A stretch of 64,000 nt of DNA from Pricia mediterranea (GCF_032248455.1 NZ_JAVTTP010000001.1:930001-994000); one strand, 5' to 3'. Positions 54,687-64,000 are shown, counted from the stretch's first letter. The notes: a model not told the origin generated them from the letters alone. Program-made: numbers and translations.

Positions 54687-55349
54687 TCAAAAAAAAGGGG
54701 CGTACTGCAGTGCCCTAAAATCAATGGTTGTAAAATCAGGGTTCTCCCTCTTCTTTTTTTTATAGGATGACAAGCTACCCACCGCCCTGTTCGCAGCTCC
54801 GGAAGGCGCTGTCAGTGATACGGTCTTTATTATCCGATCGGTTTCCGAAGGAAGTACGAATTGATGTATTCGGGGAATCTCATTGGAAACCGGTTCCAAC
54901 CGCAACCCGTAGTCTTTCAAATGGCTCCTGAAAAAATATTCGGGGCCGTTCTTGCTGTTACCTCCGGTAAACAAAAGCGTATCGATATTGGGATAGGTAT
55001 TTAGGATGCGGACCAAATCCCGTAGCTGCACGTTTTGCATCCCCAGATCGGAAGCATCGATTTTCTCCCGCTCCGCCCCTTCCACCATATCGCAGATGCC
55101 GATACGCCGTTTGAACAAAAAATGCTTGCGCTGTTCCACCGCCTCTCGGGTAGTTTCATAAGTCAGGTCCAGCCCAAAAATTTGATCCAAAATAGGCCAT
55201 AACTGTCCATCGCGGCTCCCATAACAAAAGTCCACGTCGCCCTCTTTTAATTCCCGGGTGGTGAACCGGGGTGGCGGAAGCGTACCGACGATCAATTTGG
55301 TGGCTTCGGGAAAGATGAAAGGTGGATAGGGATGCGTATGAAGAAACAT
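54687..55349 (-). CDS. Uracil-DNA glycosylase superfamily-like protein
   Basis: The 220-residue protein has the superfamily look: a glycine-rich motif near residue 22 (IVGTLPPPRF), a segment like the second motif (CYGSRDGQLWPIL), a buried strand TLLFTGGNS and a C-terminal TAPSGAANR that resembles the SPS/HPSP loop. It may excise damaged bases or be a relative without that activity, because the canonical catalytic Asp/His residues cannot be assigned by eye. It starts 6 bases after the pyc stop on the same strand, so co-transcription is likely. Confidence 0.7.
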   Translation of the reverse strand: MFLHTHPYPPFIFPEATKLIVGTLPPPRFTTRELKEGDVDFCYGSRDGQLWPILDQIFGLDLTYETTREAVEQRKHFLFKRRIGICDMVEGAEREKIDASDLGMQNVQLRDLVRILNTYPNIDTLLFTGGNSKNGPEYFFRSHLKDYGLRLEPVSNEIPRIHQFVLPSETDRIIKTVSLTAPSGAANRAVGSLSSYKKKKRENPDFTTIDFRALQYAPFF

Positions 55350-55355
55350 GAAACT

Positions 55356-58300
55356 TTATTTTAAAGTCAAAACCAAGTCATCTGCGTTGACCAGCGAACC
55401 GCCTTCCAGTTGAATGCTCTTGACCGTGCCCTCGGCGTTGGCGGTCACCGTGGTTTCCATTTTCATAGCCTCGATGATAAAGAGGGGTTGGTTGCGTTTG
55501 ACTTCCTGTCCTTTTTTGACCAAAACGTTGGAAAGCAGGCCTTGTAAGGGCGCCCCTACTTGCATGGGATTGTCGGTATCGGCCTTTCGGTTCTCTGTTT
55601 TTTCGACCTTGACCGACCGGTCCTTGATAACCACGTTACGCAATTGCCCATTGATCTTGAAAAAGATACTCACGTTGCCGGCCTCGTCAGGTTCACCGAC
55701 CAACATCAAGGAAATCAATACGTTCTTGCCCTTGTCAAGCTCTACCATAATCTCTTCGCCGATGTCCATTCCATAAAAGAAATTCTTGGTGGGAATATTG
55801 ACCAGGTTGCCGAACTTTACATGGTTTTCATAAGCGTCGGTAAATACTTTTGGATATAATTTATAGGATAAAAAATCCGTCATCTCCAACTCGCGGCCCA
55901 TTCCCTTCTTGAACTTTCGTTTAAAGGACCTAAATTCCTTATTGAAATCAATGGCCTCTAAATGGGCGTTCGGACGGTCGGTGTAGGGCTTCTCGTCTTT
56001 TAGGACGATTTTCTGCAATCTCTTAGGAAAACCTCCGTACGGCTGGCCCAAATCGCCTCGAAAAAAGCTCTTGACGGATTCAGGAAAGGAAATTTCTTCT
56101 CCCCTTTCCATGACATCTTTCACGGTAAGATCGTTGCTGACCATGTATTGAGCCATATCCCCGACCACTTTAGAGCTCGGGGTCACCTTGATGATATCGC
56201 CGAACATGGCGTTGACCTCAGCGTACATTTTTGTCACCTGGGCAAACCGATCTTCGAGGCCCAATGCGATGGCCTGACCTTTTAAATTGGAATATTGTCC
56301 CCCTGGTATTTCGTGGTCGTACACCTCGCCGGTACCGGATTTCAAACCGGATTCAAAAGTGTAATAGTAGTTGCGCACAATCTCCCAATAATTGGAATAT
56401 TCTGCCAGCTTTTCGGCATTCACGGGGTTTTCCCGTTCATGGAAACGCAGCATCTCCACTATGGAATTAAAATTGGGCTGCGCCGTGAGTCCCGATAACC
56501 CGCCCAAGGCCACGTCAACGACATCGACCCCGGCTTCCACAGCTTTTAGGTAGGTGGCGGCCTGTATCGACGAGGTGTCGTGGGTATGAAGATGGATGGG
56601 GATATCAATTTCGGATTTCAAGGCCGTTATAAGCTCAAAGGCGGCATCGGGTTTTAGCAGGCCCGCCATATCCTTGACCCCCAAAATGTGGGCACCGGCG
56701 TTTTCGATATCCTTGGCCAGTTGCATATAATACTTAAGGTCGTACTTTGTTTTGGCGGGGTTGAGGATATCGCCGGTGTAGCAAAGGGAACCTTCCGCCA
56801 ATCCACCCGTATTTTTGCGGACGTACTCGATGCAGGGAGCGATGGATTTCATCCAGTTCAGGGAATCGAAGATACGGAACACGTCGACCCCGGTCTGCCA
56901 GGACTCCCCCACGAATCTTTCGATCAGATTATCGGGATAGGCGGTGTAGCCGACCCCGTTCGATCCCCTTATCAACATTTGCAGTAATAGATTGGGCATC
57001 GCCTTCCGCAAAAGAGCTAAACGTTCCCAAGGGTTCTCGTGCAAGAAGCGCAGACATACATCGAAAGTGGCCCCGCCCCAGACTTCCATGGAGAAAATCT
57101 CTGGATGGTTCTTGGCGTAGCCTTCCGCCACTTTGAGCATATCCGCCGTTCGCATCCGGGTCGCCAACAAACTTTGGTGTGCATCCCGCATGGTGGTATC
57201 GGTAAAGTGGACTTTCTTTTCCGCCTTCAGCCATTGGGCGAATTTTTCGGGACCCAACTCCGTCAACCGGTCTTTTGTTCCCCTGGGATAGCTGTCCATT
57301 TTTGGAAAGCTAGGCACCATGGGCTTTGAAAACACGTGGTTCGGGTCGTAGTTGTTTACATCCGGATTTCCGTTTACGATGGTCTCCCCCAAGAATTGGA
57401 TTAGTTTATTAGCCCGGTTCCGGGGTTCGGTAAACTCAAAAAGCCCAGGTTCGTTCTTGATAAAATTGACGGTGACCTTGCCATCCCGAAAAGTAGGGTG
57501 CGACAAAATATTGTCCAAAAACGCCATATTGGTGTTGAGCCCGCGTATTCGGAATTCCGCCAAGGCGCGGCGCATCTTTCGGCAACAACCGTCCAGCGTA
57601 CGGCTGCGGGCGGAGACCTTGACCAACATGGAGTCGAAAAAGGGAGAAATGACCACGCCCTGATATATACTCCCCGCATCCAACCGGATTCCGAAACCCG
57701 AGGCACTGCGATAGGTGGTCACCACCCCGTAGTCAGGCTTAAAGTCGTTAGACGGGTCTTCAGTAGTAATACGGCACTGCAGCGCGATTCCCGAAATCTG
57801 GACGGAAGCCTGATCGGGAATCTTTATTTGCCTGTCCGACAGTTTGTAGCCTCCTGCAATAAACAGCTGTGCCTTGACCAAGTCGATATTAGTAATCATT
57901 TCCGTCACCGTATGCTCGACCTGGATTCGGGGATTTACCTCGATAAAATAGATACTTCCGTCGTCATCGACCAAAAATTCCACCGTACCGATATTGTTGT
58001 AATCGACCGCTTTGCAGATATCGATGGCATATTTATAGAGGCTGTCCTTGGTTTTTTGGGGGAGTCCGATCGAAGGTGCAAACTCGATTACCTTTTGATA
58101 ACGCCGCTGCACCGAACAGTCCCTTTCGTAGAGGTGCACGATATTGCCGTGGGTATCGGCCACGATCTGGATTTCGATATGCTTGGGATTTTCGACGAAT
58201 TTTTCTAGAAAGACGGTATCGTCCCCAAAAGCGTTCAGCGATTCCCGCTGGGCCTCGGGGAAGCCCTTTCTAAGCTCTTCTTCGGTACGGATGACCCGCA

Positions 58301-58808
58301 TTCCCCTCCCCCCACCACCGGAAGCGGCCTTGAGCATCAGCGGAAACCCGATACGCCCGGCCTCGGTCAGTGCGGTGTCGATATCCTTTAAATCTACGTT
58401 GCTACTTTCGATAACGGGCACTTGGTTCGCCACTGCCACCTCTTTGGCCGTAATTTTATCGCCAAGCGCCTTTAGCACGGATACCTTGGGGCCGATAAAG
58501 ATGATATCGTTCTCGGCGCATTTTTGGGCGAACTGCGCATTCTCCGATAAAAATCCGTATCCGGGATGAATGGCATCGACGTGATTGTCCTTGGCCACTT
58601 TGATAATGGCGTCAATGTCGAGATAGGGCTTTAAGGGCTCCTTGTCTTCCCCGATCTGATAGCACTCATCGGCCTTGTAGCGGTGCAACGAATACCGGTC
58701 TTCGTACGTATAGACGCCAACGGTCCGAACCCCTATCTCTACACAGGCCCTGAAAATCCGGATAGCGATCTCGCCCCGGTTCGCAACTAAAACTTTTTCT
58801 ATTTTCAC
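55356..58808 (-). CDS. pyc: Pyruvate carboxylase
   Basis: The 1150-residue biotin enzyme makes oxaloacetate from pyruvate. The biotin carboxylase domain (1 to about 455) has VLVANRGEIAIRIFRA, KAASGGGGRGMRV and FIEVNPRIQVEHTVTE. The carboxyltransferase domain (about 530-830) has TDTTMRDAHQSLLATRMRT and GGLSGLTAQPNFNSIV. The C-terminal biotinyl domain carries the acceptor lysine K1116 in EAMKMETTV. This is the single-chain alpha4 type. It lies upstream of the UDG-like gene. Confidence 0.97.
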   Translation of the reverse strand: MKIEKVLVANRGEIAIRIFRACVEIGVRTVGVYTYEDRYSLHRYKADECYQIGEDKEPLKPYLDIDAIIKVAKDNHVDAIHPGYGFLSENAQFAQKCAENDIIFIGPKVSVLKALGDKITAKEVAVANQVPVIESSNVDLKDIDTALTEAGRIGFPLMLKAASGGGGRGMRVIRTEEELRKGFPEAQRESLNAFGDDTVFLEKFVENPKHIEIQIVADTHGNIVHLYERDCSVQRRYQKVIEFAPSIGLPQKTKDSLYKYAIDICKAVDYNNIGTVEFLVDDDGSIYFIEVNPRIQVEHTVTEMITNIDLVKAQLFIAGGYKLSDRQIKIPDQASVQISGIALQCRITTEDPSNDFKPDYGVVTTYRSASGFGIRLDAGSIYQGVVISPFFDSMLVKVSARSRTLDGCCRKMRRALAEFRIRGLNTNMAFLDNILSHPTFRDGKVTVNFIKNEPGLFEFTEPRNRANKLIQFLGETIVNGNPDVNNYDPNHVFSKPMVPSFPKMDSYPRGTKDRLTELGPEKFAQWLKAEKKVHFTDTTMRDAHQSLLATRMRTADMLKVAEGYAKNHPEIFSMEVWGGATFDVCLRFLHENPWERLALLRKAMPNLLLQMLIRGSNGVGYTAYPDNLIERFVGESWQTGVDVFRIFDSLNWMKSIAPCIEYVRKNTGGLAEGSLCYTGDILNPAKTKYDLKYYMQLAKDIENAGAHILGVKDMAGLLKPDAAFELITALKSEIDIPIHLHTHDTSSIQAATYLKAVEAGVDVVDVALGGLSGLTAQPNFNSIVEMLRFHERENPVNAEKLAEYSNYWEIVRNYYYTFESGLKSGTGEVYDHEIPGGQYSNLKGQAIALGLEDRFAQVTKMYAEVNAMFGDIIKVTPSSKVVGDMAQYMVSNDLTVKDVMERGEEISFPESVKSFFRGDLGQPYGGFPKRLQKIVLKDEKPYTDRPNAHLEAIDFNKEFRSFKRKFKKGMGRELEMTDFLSYKLYPKVFTDAYENHVKFGNLVNIPTKNFFYGMDIGEEIMVELDKGKNVLISLMLVGEPDEAGNVSIFFKINGQLRNVVIKDRSVKVEKTENRKADTDNPMQVGAPLQGLLSNVLVKKGQEVKRNQPLFIIEAMKMETTVTANAEGTVKSIQLEGGSLVNADDLVLTLK

Positions 58809-59020
58809 CTTGTATCGTTTAAATTTTAATGCGTTTCTTAAAGTGCCATTGTATTTTTCCCGTTGCTCTTTCGTTCATTTACCCATTCAAAAACAAACTT
58901 AACTTTTTTGAATTGGTATAACAATACGATATCTTCATTAAATTGAACATATTTTACCTATATTATTTCAGCTATTCGGAATTTTACCAAAAAAAATAAA
59001 ATCAGGTTAAAAGTACAACT

Positions 59021-59149
59021 ATGGGAAAAGGAGACAAAAAATCCAAGAGGGGGAAAATTGCCAACCGTTCTTACGGGGCGAGGCGCCCACGTCGAATCAA
59101 AAAAAGACCTACGGTCGAGGAAAAAATCAGCCTGGAGAAGAAAAAGTGA
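59021..59149 (+). CDS. 30S ribosomal protein THX
   Basis: The 42-residue, extremely basic protein MGKGDKKSKRGKIANRSYGA... followed by RRPRRIKKR fits the small ribosomal protein THX/S31 found in Thermus and many Bacteroidota, where it sits in the 30S head. It is short enough to be missed by gene callers. It is divergent from pyc, and the 212-base gap between them is AT-rich and should hold both promoters. Confidence 0.85.
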   Translation: MGKGDKKSKRGKIANRSYGARRPRRIKKRPTVEEKISLEKKK

Positions 59150-59394
59150 TATTGGTTGCCGCCGTACCCGTGCCGTTCAGGGCAATGGTTCGATGGTAAA
59201 TATCCGTGCTATGTAGTTGATTTTCATTTGAACTTTGAGAGTAATTTTAGAACGCACCGGCCAATGGAACGACTATCCAATGATAGAAGGACGGAAAGAG
59301 CATGGATAAAAAACAAAACCATTTTCCGGAACATCCGAAAAGGCAGATCAATCAAAAATGCAATAAGAATTAAGCCGTAGCCTCCCGAAAAACC

Positions 59395-60156
59395 TTAGCG
59401 AACAAAAACGGGTTCGTTCTTTTTCGAGGTATGCGATTCGCTGAACATGTAATCATCGTAATCGAAACCCTTGAGATCATTTATGTTTTTGACATCCTTA
59501 TCAACGATGTAGCGCACCATCGTGCCCCGCGCCTTTTTGGCATGGACACTGATTATTTTTAATTTATCGTTGTTCCAGTCCTTAAAAATCGGAGTGATTA
59601 CCGGGACTTTTAAAGCTTTTTCGTCAACGGCACTGAAATATTCATTACTGGCGAGGTTGAGAAAAAGTTCATCCTCCTCAAGTTCCGCATTCAGATTTTG
59701 GGTAACCCTTTCCTTCCAAAACTCATAGAGGTTCTTTTTCCGTCCCACTTTTAATTTCGTCCCCATTTCCAAACGGTAGGGTTGCATCAAATCAAGGGGA
59801 CGAAGTATGCCGTACTGTCCAGATAAGATCCGCAAGATATCCTGTAGTTTTTCGATTTTCTTTGCAGAAAGTGCATACGCTTCCAATCCTTTATAGACAT
59901 CCCCATCAAATGCGTAGATGGAGGGTCGCGCGTTTTCCGTCGTGAAAGGTGTTTCAAAATCCTGGTTCCGCTGCCAATTGAGCTGTGCGAGATTATCTGA
60001 AATTGCCATAAGGTCCATTAAATCCTTCGGCTTCTTTTTAGCCAGGATTTTGTTCAGTTTCAAGGCCTCCTCCAAAAATTGGGGCTGTGTCTGTTCTATC
60101 TTAGGATACTCCGATTCATAATCCAAGGTCTTGGCCGGTGAAATGACAATTTTCAT
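59395..60156 (-). CDS. yaaA: YaaA-family peroxide stress protein (DUF328)
   Basis: I prefer the ATG at 60156 ([13 protein letters not shown]), giving 253 residues, over the ATG four codons upstream, because the family starts at this motif. Conserved parts are [35 protein letters not shown] and [15 protein letters not shown]. In E. coli YaaA limits free iron and DNA damage under peroxide stress, and the family binds DNA. It is monocistronic. Confidence 0.92.
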   Translation of the reverse strand: MKIVISPAKTLDYESEYPKIEQTQPQFLEEALKLNKILAKKKPKDLMDLMAISDNLAQLNWQRNQDFETPFTTENARPSIYAFDGDVYKGLEAYALSAKKIEKLQDILRILSGQYGILRPLDLMQPYRLEMGTKLKVGRKKNLYEFWKERVTQNLNAELEEDELFLNLASNEYFSAVDEKALKVPVITPIFKDWNNDKLKIISVHAKKARGTMVRYIVDKDVKNINDLKGFDYDDYMFSESHTSKKNEPVFVR

Positions 60157-60291
60157 AGTCGCGATCAATTTTAGAATGAGCTACGAAAATAATCCGAATT
60201 TTTCGGACTACCGCGTTTATTCCCAAGCCGATGTCTATCCAAACATTGGAGAAATTTATTCTATTCGCGAATAGGGACGGATTTGGGATTT

Positions 60292-60385
60292 AGTCCCTCG
60301 ACTGCCAGCCCGAAAGATTCATTCTGGCGGGGACTCGAAACACCATTTTTTAAATCTGGGATTTGGAATTCGGAATTTGTGGTTA
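60292..60385. repeat. Inverted repeat and heptad tract between yaaA and rluD
   Basis: AGTCCC (60292-60297) and GGGACT (60330-60335) form an outer stem, with GCCAG / CTGGC inside. Next, 60351-60385 reads TAAATCT GGGATTT GGAATTC GGAATTT GTGGTTA, another seven-base-periodic tract. Both lie just after the rluD stop on the minus strand and may act as its 3' end. Confidence 0.55.
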
Positions 60386-60393
60386 TGGAATCC

Positions 60394-61434
60394 CTACCGA
60401 TGTTTCGAATAACGCCGCCACTTGTCGATGCAATCGGTCATGTCTTGGGGAATCTCGGACTCAAAGCGCATCTTTTCGCCGGTTTCGGGATGTACAAAAC
60501 CTAGAGTCTTGGCATGTAGGGCTTGCCGGGGAAGTATTTTGAAGGCATTATCTACAAACTGCTTGTATTTGGTAAACGTAGTGCCCTTTAAAATTTTATC
60601 GCCGCCGTAACGTTCGTCGTTGAAAAGCGTGTGCCCTATATATTTCAAATGCACCCTAATCTGATGGGTGCGGCCGGTCTCCAACTGGCACGAGACCAAG
60701 GTCACGTACCCTAAACGCTCCAAGACGTTGTAGTGGGTGACCGCCTCCTTGCCCTCGTCGCCTTCCGGGAACACCTGCATCTGCAACCGGTTTTTCGGGT
60801 TGCGGGCAATGTTGCCCTCCACGGTGCCGCTATCGCTCTTGACATCGCCCCAAACCAAAGCGACATATTCCCTTTCGGAGGTTTTGTCGAAAAACTGTTT
60901 GGCCAAATGGGTCATGGCGGCCTCCGTCTTGGCGACCACCAAGAGTCCCGATGTATCCTTATCGATACGGTGGACCAATCCGGGGCGTTCGCTACTATTT
61001 TTGGGTAGGTTTGCCGAGCTAGACGAAAGCTCTTCGACATGGTGCAAGAGACCGTTGATCAGGGTTCCCGAATAATTGCCGTGTCCGGGGTGTACCACCA
61101 TGCCCGCCGGTTTGTTGACCACGAGCAGTGCATCGTCTTCATACACGATGTCCAGGGGAATCTCTTCAGGGACCAATAAAAATTCATGGGGCGGATGTTC
61201 GAAAAGTACCTTCACCTCATCGCCGGGCTTCACTTTATAGTTCTGCTTGACCGTATTTCCGTTGACCCAAACATTACCGTCTTTGGCGGCCTGTTGGATT
61301 TTATTCCGGGTAGCGTGTTCGATAAAGTTCATTAGAAATTTGTCGACACGTAACGGCTCTTGTCCTTTTGCCGCCACGAACCGATGGTGCTCGAAAAGTG
61401 CCTCTTCGCTATCGTTGCTGTCTTCCGATTGCAT
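60394..61434 (-). CDS. rluD: RluD-type 23S rRNA pseudouridine synthase
   Basis: The 346-residue enzyme has an N-terminal S4 RNA-binding domain (about 28-85, LRVDKFLMNFIEHATRNKIQQA) and a catalytic domain with HRIDKDTSGLLVVAKT, whose Asp is the nucleophile. It also has GRTHQIRVHLKYIGHTLFND and LHAKTLGFVHPETG. It is likely to modify the 23S helix 69 loop. It starts 3 bases after the PASTA gene's stop, so the two are co-transcribed. Confidence 0.93.
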   Translation of the reverse strand: MQSEDSNDSEEALFEHHRFVAAKGQEPLRVDKFLMNFIEHATRNKIQQAAKDGNVWVNGNTVKQNYKVKPGDEVKVLFEHPPHEFLLVPEEIPLDIVYEDDALLVVNKPAGMVVHPGHGNYSGTLINGLLHHVEELSSSSANLPKNSSERPGLVHRIDKDTSGLLVVAKTEAAMTHLAKQFFDKTSEREYVALVWGDVKSDSGTVEGNIARNPKNRLQMQVFPEGDEGKEAVTHYNVLERLGYVTLVSCQLETGRTHQIRVHLKYIGHTLFNDERYGGDKILKGTTFTKYKQFVDNAFKILPRQALHAKTLGFVHPETGEKMRFESEIPQDMTDCIDKWRRYSKHR

Positions 61435-61437
61435 AAA

Positions 61438-62025
61438 TTATTGTGATTCGGCCTGTATGCGTGCCTGTTCGGGAATGGACCCGTTACCGCACACCAGCTC
61501 GATCTTCGAAGTCTTGGGCAGTTTGTCGCCCGGTTTAATATACTTACCCTTGTGTTTAATCTCATATACCATGTCCTTACCAAGTTCGTCGACATACGTC
61601 ACACGCTGTACATCGAGACCCACGGCACGCAACATGGAAGTAGCGTTACGCTGGGTGACCTGTATGATATTGGGAACGGTCACCTGTTTGTATCCGGAAG
61701 GATTTACCCAAAAATATATCTTACGGTTTTCCTTGACTTTATTGCCCGCCGGGGGATCCTGTTCGATAATGGAGAACCGGGGATAATCGGGATTAAAATT
61801 GGCAGAATCCAACACCTCATACCGTAGATCTGCCTCTTCTACGGCCTTTCGCATATCCGGAACGGACATCTTACTAAAGTCGGGCACCTCGACGAATTCA
61901 CCGTGGTTTGTCGAGCTTTTTAGCCAACGTAAGGCCATAAAAACGATCAGTATCAGCACCAAAAGTGCCAAGCCGAGCTGTACAAGAAATACCTTGCTCC
62001 TTAAAAAGTTGAAAAAATTACGCAT
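61438..62025 (-). CDS. PASTA-domain membrane protein
   Basis: The 195-residue protein has a short cytosolic N-terminus, one membrane segment (about 13-33, VFLVQLGLALLVLILIVFMAL) and two or three periplasmic PASTA-like units (VPDFSKMSVPDMRKAVEEADL, VPNIIQVTQRNATSMLRAVGL). PASTA domains bind peptidoglycan stems in kinases and PBPs; here the protein has only the sensor part. Its place between ddl and rluD suggests a cell-wall link. Confidence 0.88.
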   Translation of the reverse strand: MRNFFNFLRSKVFLVQLGLALLVLILIVFMALRWLKSSTNHGEFVEVPDFSKMSVPDMRKAVEEADLRYEVLDSANFNPDYPRFSIIEQDPPAGNKVKENRKIYFWVNPSGYKQVTVPNIIQVTQRNATSMLRAVGLDVQRVTYVDELGKDMVYEIKHKGKYIKPGDKLPKTSKIELVCGNGSIPEQARIQAESQ

Positions 62026-62129
62026 TTAATTCTGTTTGACATGACAAATATAGCGAAGTGAAAGGCAATGGACTGCTTTTTTTCTTTACTTTGGGATTCG
62101 TTTTAGTAAGCTATCAACCAAACGGTAAC

Positions 62130-63116
62130 ATGAAGAAAAATATTGCCATCATTATGGGTGGATATTCCAGTGAATTTCAGATTTCCCTGAAAAGCGGCGG
62201 CGTTGTCTATGAGCATCTGAATAAGGACAGATACAATTTGTTTCGTATTCATATTGGAAAGGATGGATGGGTTTTCGTAAGTGAGGAAGGAGATAAATTG
62301 CCTGTAAACAAACATGACTTTTCCGTAACCACCGAAAAGGGAATACAGACCTTTGATTGCGTGTTCAACGCCATCCACGGCACGCCTGGCGAAGACGGGT
62401 TAATGCAGGCCTATTTTGAACTGCTGGACATTCCCCAGACTTCTTGCGACTATTATCAGGCCGCGCTTACCTTCAACAAGAGGGATTCGCTCAGTACATT
62501 AAAGCCCTACGGCATAAAATCTGCCGCCTCGTACTATCTAAACCGGGGCGATACCGTCGATGAGGACGCCATCGTGGCAAAAGTCGGACTACCCTGTTTT
62601 GTAAAGGCCAATAAGGCCGGCAGTAGCTTCGGGATTTCCAAGGTACACGAAAAAACGGAATTGCGCAGCGCCATCGAGAAGGCCTACCAAGAGGACGATG
62701 AGATTATCATCGAAGCCTTTTTGGACGGCACCGAGGTATCGGTCGGAGTAATCACCTATAAAGGAAAGACCAAAGTGCTTCCCATTACCGAAATCGTCAC
62801 GACGAACGATTTTTTCGACTACGAAGCGAAATACGAGGGAAAATCAGAGGAAATAACCCCCGCCAGAATATCGGAAATCCAACAAAAAAAAGTATCTGAG
62901 CTAGCTCAACGCGCCTATGAGGTATTAAAAATGAAAGGTTATTCGCGCAGTGAGTTTATCTTCGTCGGCGACGAGCCCTATATGCTCGAAATGAATACCA
63001 CTCCGGGGCTAACCGTAGAAAGTATCTTGCCGAAACAGGCAAAAGCCGCGGGCATTTCGCTATCGGAGCTCTTCGAAAGCGCCATCGACGAGGCGTTGGG
63101 ATGGACTCGGCGTTAG
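62130..63116 (+). CDS. ddl: D-alanine--D-alanine ligase
   Basis: The 328-residue ATP-grasp enzyme joins two D-Ala for peptidoglycan. I choose the ATG at 62130 (MKKNIAIIMGGYSSEFQIS) because family members start there; the ATG at 62058 would add a hydrophobic 24-residue lead that does not belong to a cytosolic ligase. Key elements are NAIHGTPGEDG, VKANKAGSSFGISKV and LEMNTTPGLT. It is divergent from the PASTA-rluD pair and convergent with purM. Confidence 0.95.
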   Translation: MKKNIAIIMGGYSSEFQISLKSGGVVYEHLNKDRYNLFRIHIGKDGWVFVSEEGDKLPVNKHDFSVTTEKGIQTFDCVFNAIHGTPGEDGLMQAYFELLDIPQTSCDYYQAALTFNKRDSLSTLKPYGIKSAASYYLNRGDTVDEDAIVAKVGLPCFVKANKAGSSFGISKVHEKTELRSAIEKAYQEDDEIIIEAFLDGTEVSVGVITYKGKTKVLPITEIVTTNDFFDYEAKYEGKSEEITPARISEIQQKKVSELAQRAYEVLKMKGYSRSEFIFVGDEPYMLEMNTTPGLTVESILPKQAKAAGISLSELFESAIDEALGWTRR

Positions 63117-63170
63117 TCTCTAGACGTTAGTGGGCCGGTGTTAGGTGCCAAAAGTTAGTGTTACGGATTG
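63112..63170. repeat. Heptad tract between ddl and purM
   Basis: GTTAGTC TCTAGAC GTTAGTG GGCCGGT GTTAGGT GCCAAAA GTTAGTG TTACGGA is periodic at 7 and 14 bases (GTTAG every 14). It includes the ddl stop TAG at 63114-63116 and fills most of the convergent gap. Confidence 0.7.
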
Positions 63171-63200
63171 ACGTTATGGGCGGACGTTTGAGTGGAATCG

Positions 63201-64000
63201 TTAGTCGTACGTAAAGGTGCCAAATTCGCTTTTGATGGTCAATTTTTTGGTGGGACGCGCTTCTAGCCGTCCCACAATCCTCGCATCGACATTGAAATTT
63301 TGCGAAATCGAAATTAGGTCCTCGGCGATGGAAGGATCGACGTACAGTTCCAATCGGTGTCCGCAATTAAAGACTTGGTACATCTCCTTCCAATCCGTAC
63401 CCGATTGTTCCTGGATCAACCGAAACAACGGGGGAACGGGAAACAGGTTGTCCTTAATCACATGAAGATCATCGACAAAATGAAGGATCTTGGTTTGCGC
63501 GCCCCCGCTGCAGTGTACCATACCGTGTATTTGATTGGATGCATATTTTTTCAACATCTTTTTCACGATCGGCGCATAGGTACGGGTGGGGGACAGCACT
63601 AATTTTCCTGCATCGAGGGGAGAACCCTCGACCGTATCGGCCAGCTTTGCGTTTCCGGAATATACGAGCCCTTCCGGTACGGATGCATCGTAGCTTTCAG
63701 GGTATTTTTCGGCCAAATATTTCGAGAACACATCGTGCCGCGCCGAGGTGAGTCCGTTGCTGCCCATGCCGCCATTGTATTCCTTTTCATAGGTGGCCTG
63801 TCCGAAAGAAGCAAGCCCGACGATAAGGTCGCCCGCCTTGATATTGGCGTTATCGATGACATCGCTTCTTTTTAAGCGCGCCGTAACAGTGGAATCTACG
63901 ATAATCGTGCGCACCAAATCCCCTACATCTGCCGTTTCGCCACCCGTGGAATGGATGTTTATCCCGTGTTCGGCCAAATCGGCGATCAGGTCTTCAGTAC
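63201..64000 (-). CDS. purM: Phosphoribosylformylglycinamidine cyclo-ligase (5' end outside window)
   Basis: The reading frame is open from 64000 to the stop at 63201 (about 266 visible codons), so the ATG at 63977 is internal. Visible PurM landmarks are GGETADVGDLVRTIIVDSTV, GDLIVGLASFGQATYEKEYNGGMGSNGLTSAR, VLSPTRTYAPIVKKML and HGMVHCSGGAQTKI. The enzyme forms AIR in purine synthesis. It is convergent with ddl. Confidence 0.93.
   Translation of the reverse strand, partial: TEDLIADLAEHGINIHSTGGETADVGDLVRTIIVDSTVTARLKRSDVIDNANIKAGDLIVGLASFGQATYEKEYNGGMGSNGLTSARHDVFSKYLAEKYPESYDASVPEGLVYSGNAKLADTVEGSPLDAGKLVLSPTRTYAPIVKKMLKKYASNQIHGMVHCSGGAQTKILHFVDDLHVIKDNLFPVPPLFRLIQEQSGTDWKEMYQVFNCGHRLELYVDPSIAEDLISISQNFNVDARIVGRLEARPTKKLTIKSEFGTFTYD

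Noticed and set aside
59156-59380. Plus-strand ORF after the THX gene
   Set aside because: It has no family resemblance, lies in an AT-rich gap, and its composition does not suggest a gene.
62058-62129. Signal-peptide-like 24-residue N-terminal extension of Ddl
   Set aside because: Ddl is cytosolic and its family starts at KKNIAIIMGG; the ATG at 62130 is better.

Overview
The window looks like a chromosomal segment from a marine member of the Flavobacteriaceae (Bacteroidota). The evidence is moderate GC in ordinary genes, TAnnTTTG-type -7 promoter elements, almost no Shine-Dalgarno motifs, surface proteins built from TSP3/LamG/Ig-like/SprB-like modules, a typical flavobacterial ddl / PASTA / rluD block, a DUF2851 gene and a small THX ribosomal protein. 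The genus cannot be fixed from the sequence alone.

Layout. (1) Positions 1-11206 (minus) hold the 5' part of a giant secreted repeat protein: at least 3735 codons, with the 3' end outside the window. It is built from about a hundred 29-39-residue units that begin DDQ, with larger recently duplicated blocks. (2) 11691-15908 (minus) is a 1405-residue mosaic surface protein with LamG, TSP3, Ig-like and a C-type-lectin domain with intact EPN and WND motifs. (3) prfC stands alone at 16231. (4) 18010-32264 (minus) is the conserved transcription/translation block. In transcriptional order it runs tRNA-Thr, tRNA-Tyr, tRNA-Gly, tRNA-Thr, tuf, tRNA-Trp, secE, nusG, rplK, rplA, rplJ, rplL, rpoB, rpoC and a DUF3467 gene. 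(5) Upstream lie hpf, a XerC-like recombinase, rpsU, an acyl-CoA dehydrogenase, a ComEA-like HhH protein, a composite alanine/sodium symporter, a K+ channel, a PspC-like protein, a DUF2851 protein and a rhodanese (all minus). (6) 42660-51387 (plus) carries a marR gene with a probable auto-operator, yceI, and the complete trpEGDCFBA set. The trp set is preceded by a leader peptide with three consecutive Trp codons and a terminator hairpin. (7) 51568-64000 has a 47-residue unknown ORF, ppc, a uracil-DNA-glycosylase-like gene, pyc, THX, yaaA, rluD, a PASTA protein, ddl and a partial purM.

Genes working together: the rpo/ribosomal block makes the core transcription and translation machinery. The trp set converts chorismate to tryptophan and looks controlled by ribosome-mediated attenuation. 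ppc and pyc are two anaplerotic routes to oxaloacetate.

The least ordinary observations are these. The giant repeat gene shows several levels of duplication. trpF carries an in-frame insertion of about 36 codons that resembles an intergenic palindromic repeat also found between rpoB and rpoC. Seven-base-periodic tracts of different heptamers recur in at least eight intergenic spaces and run into the ends of genes. The symporter carries an SprB-like plus lipoyl-like N-terminal extension. No prophage, CRISPR array or insertion sequence was recognised.
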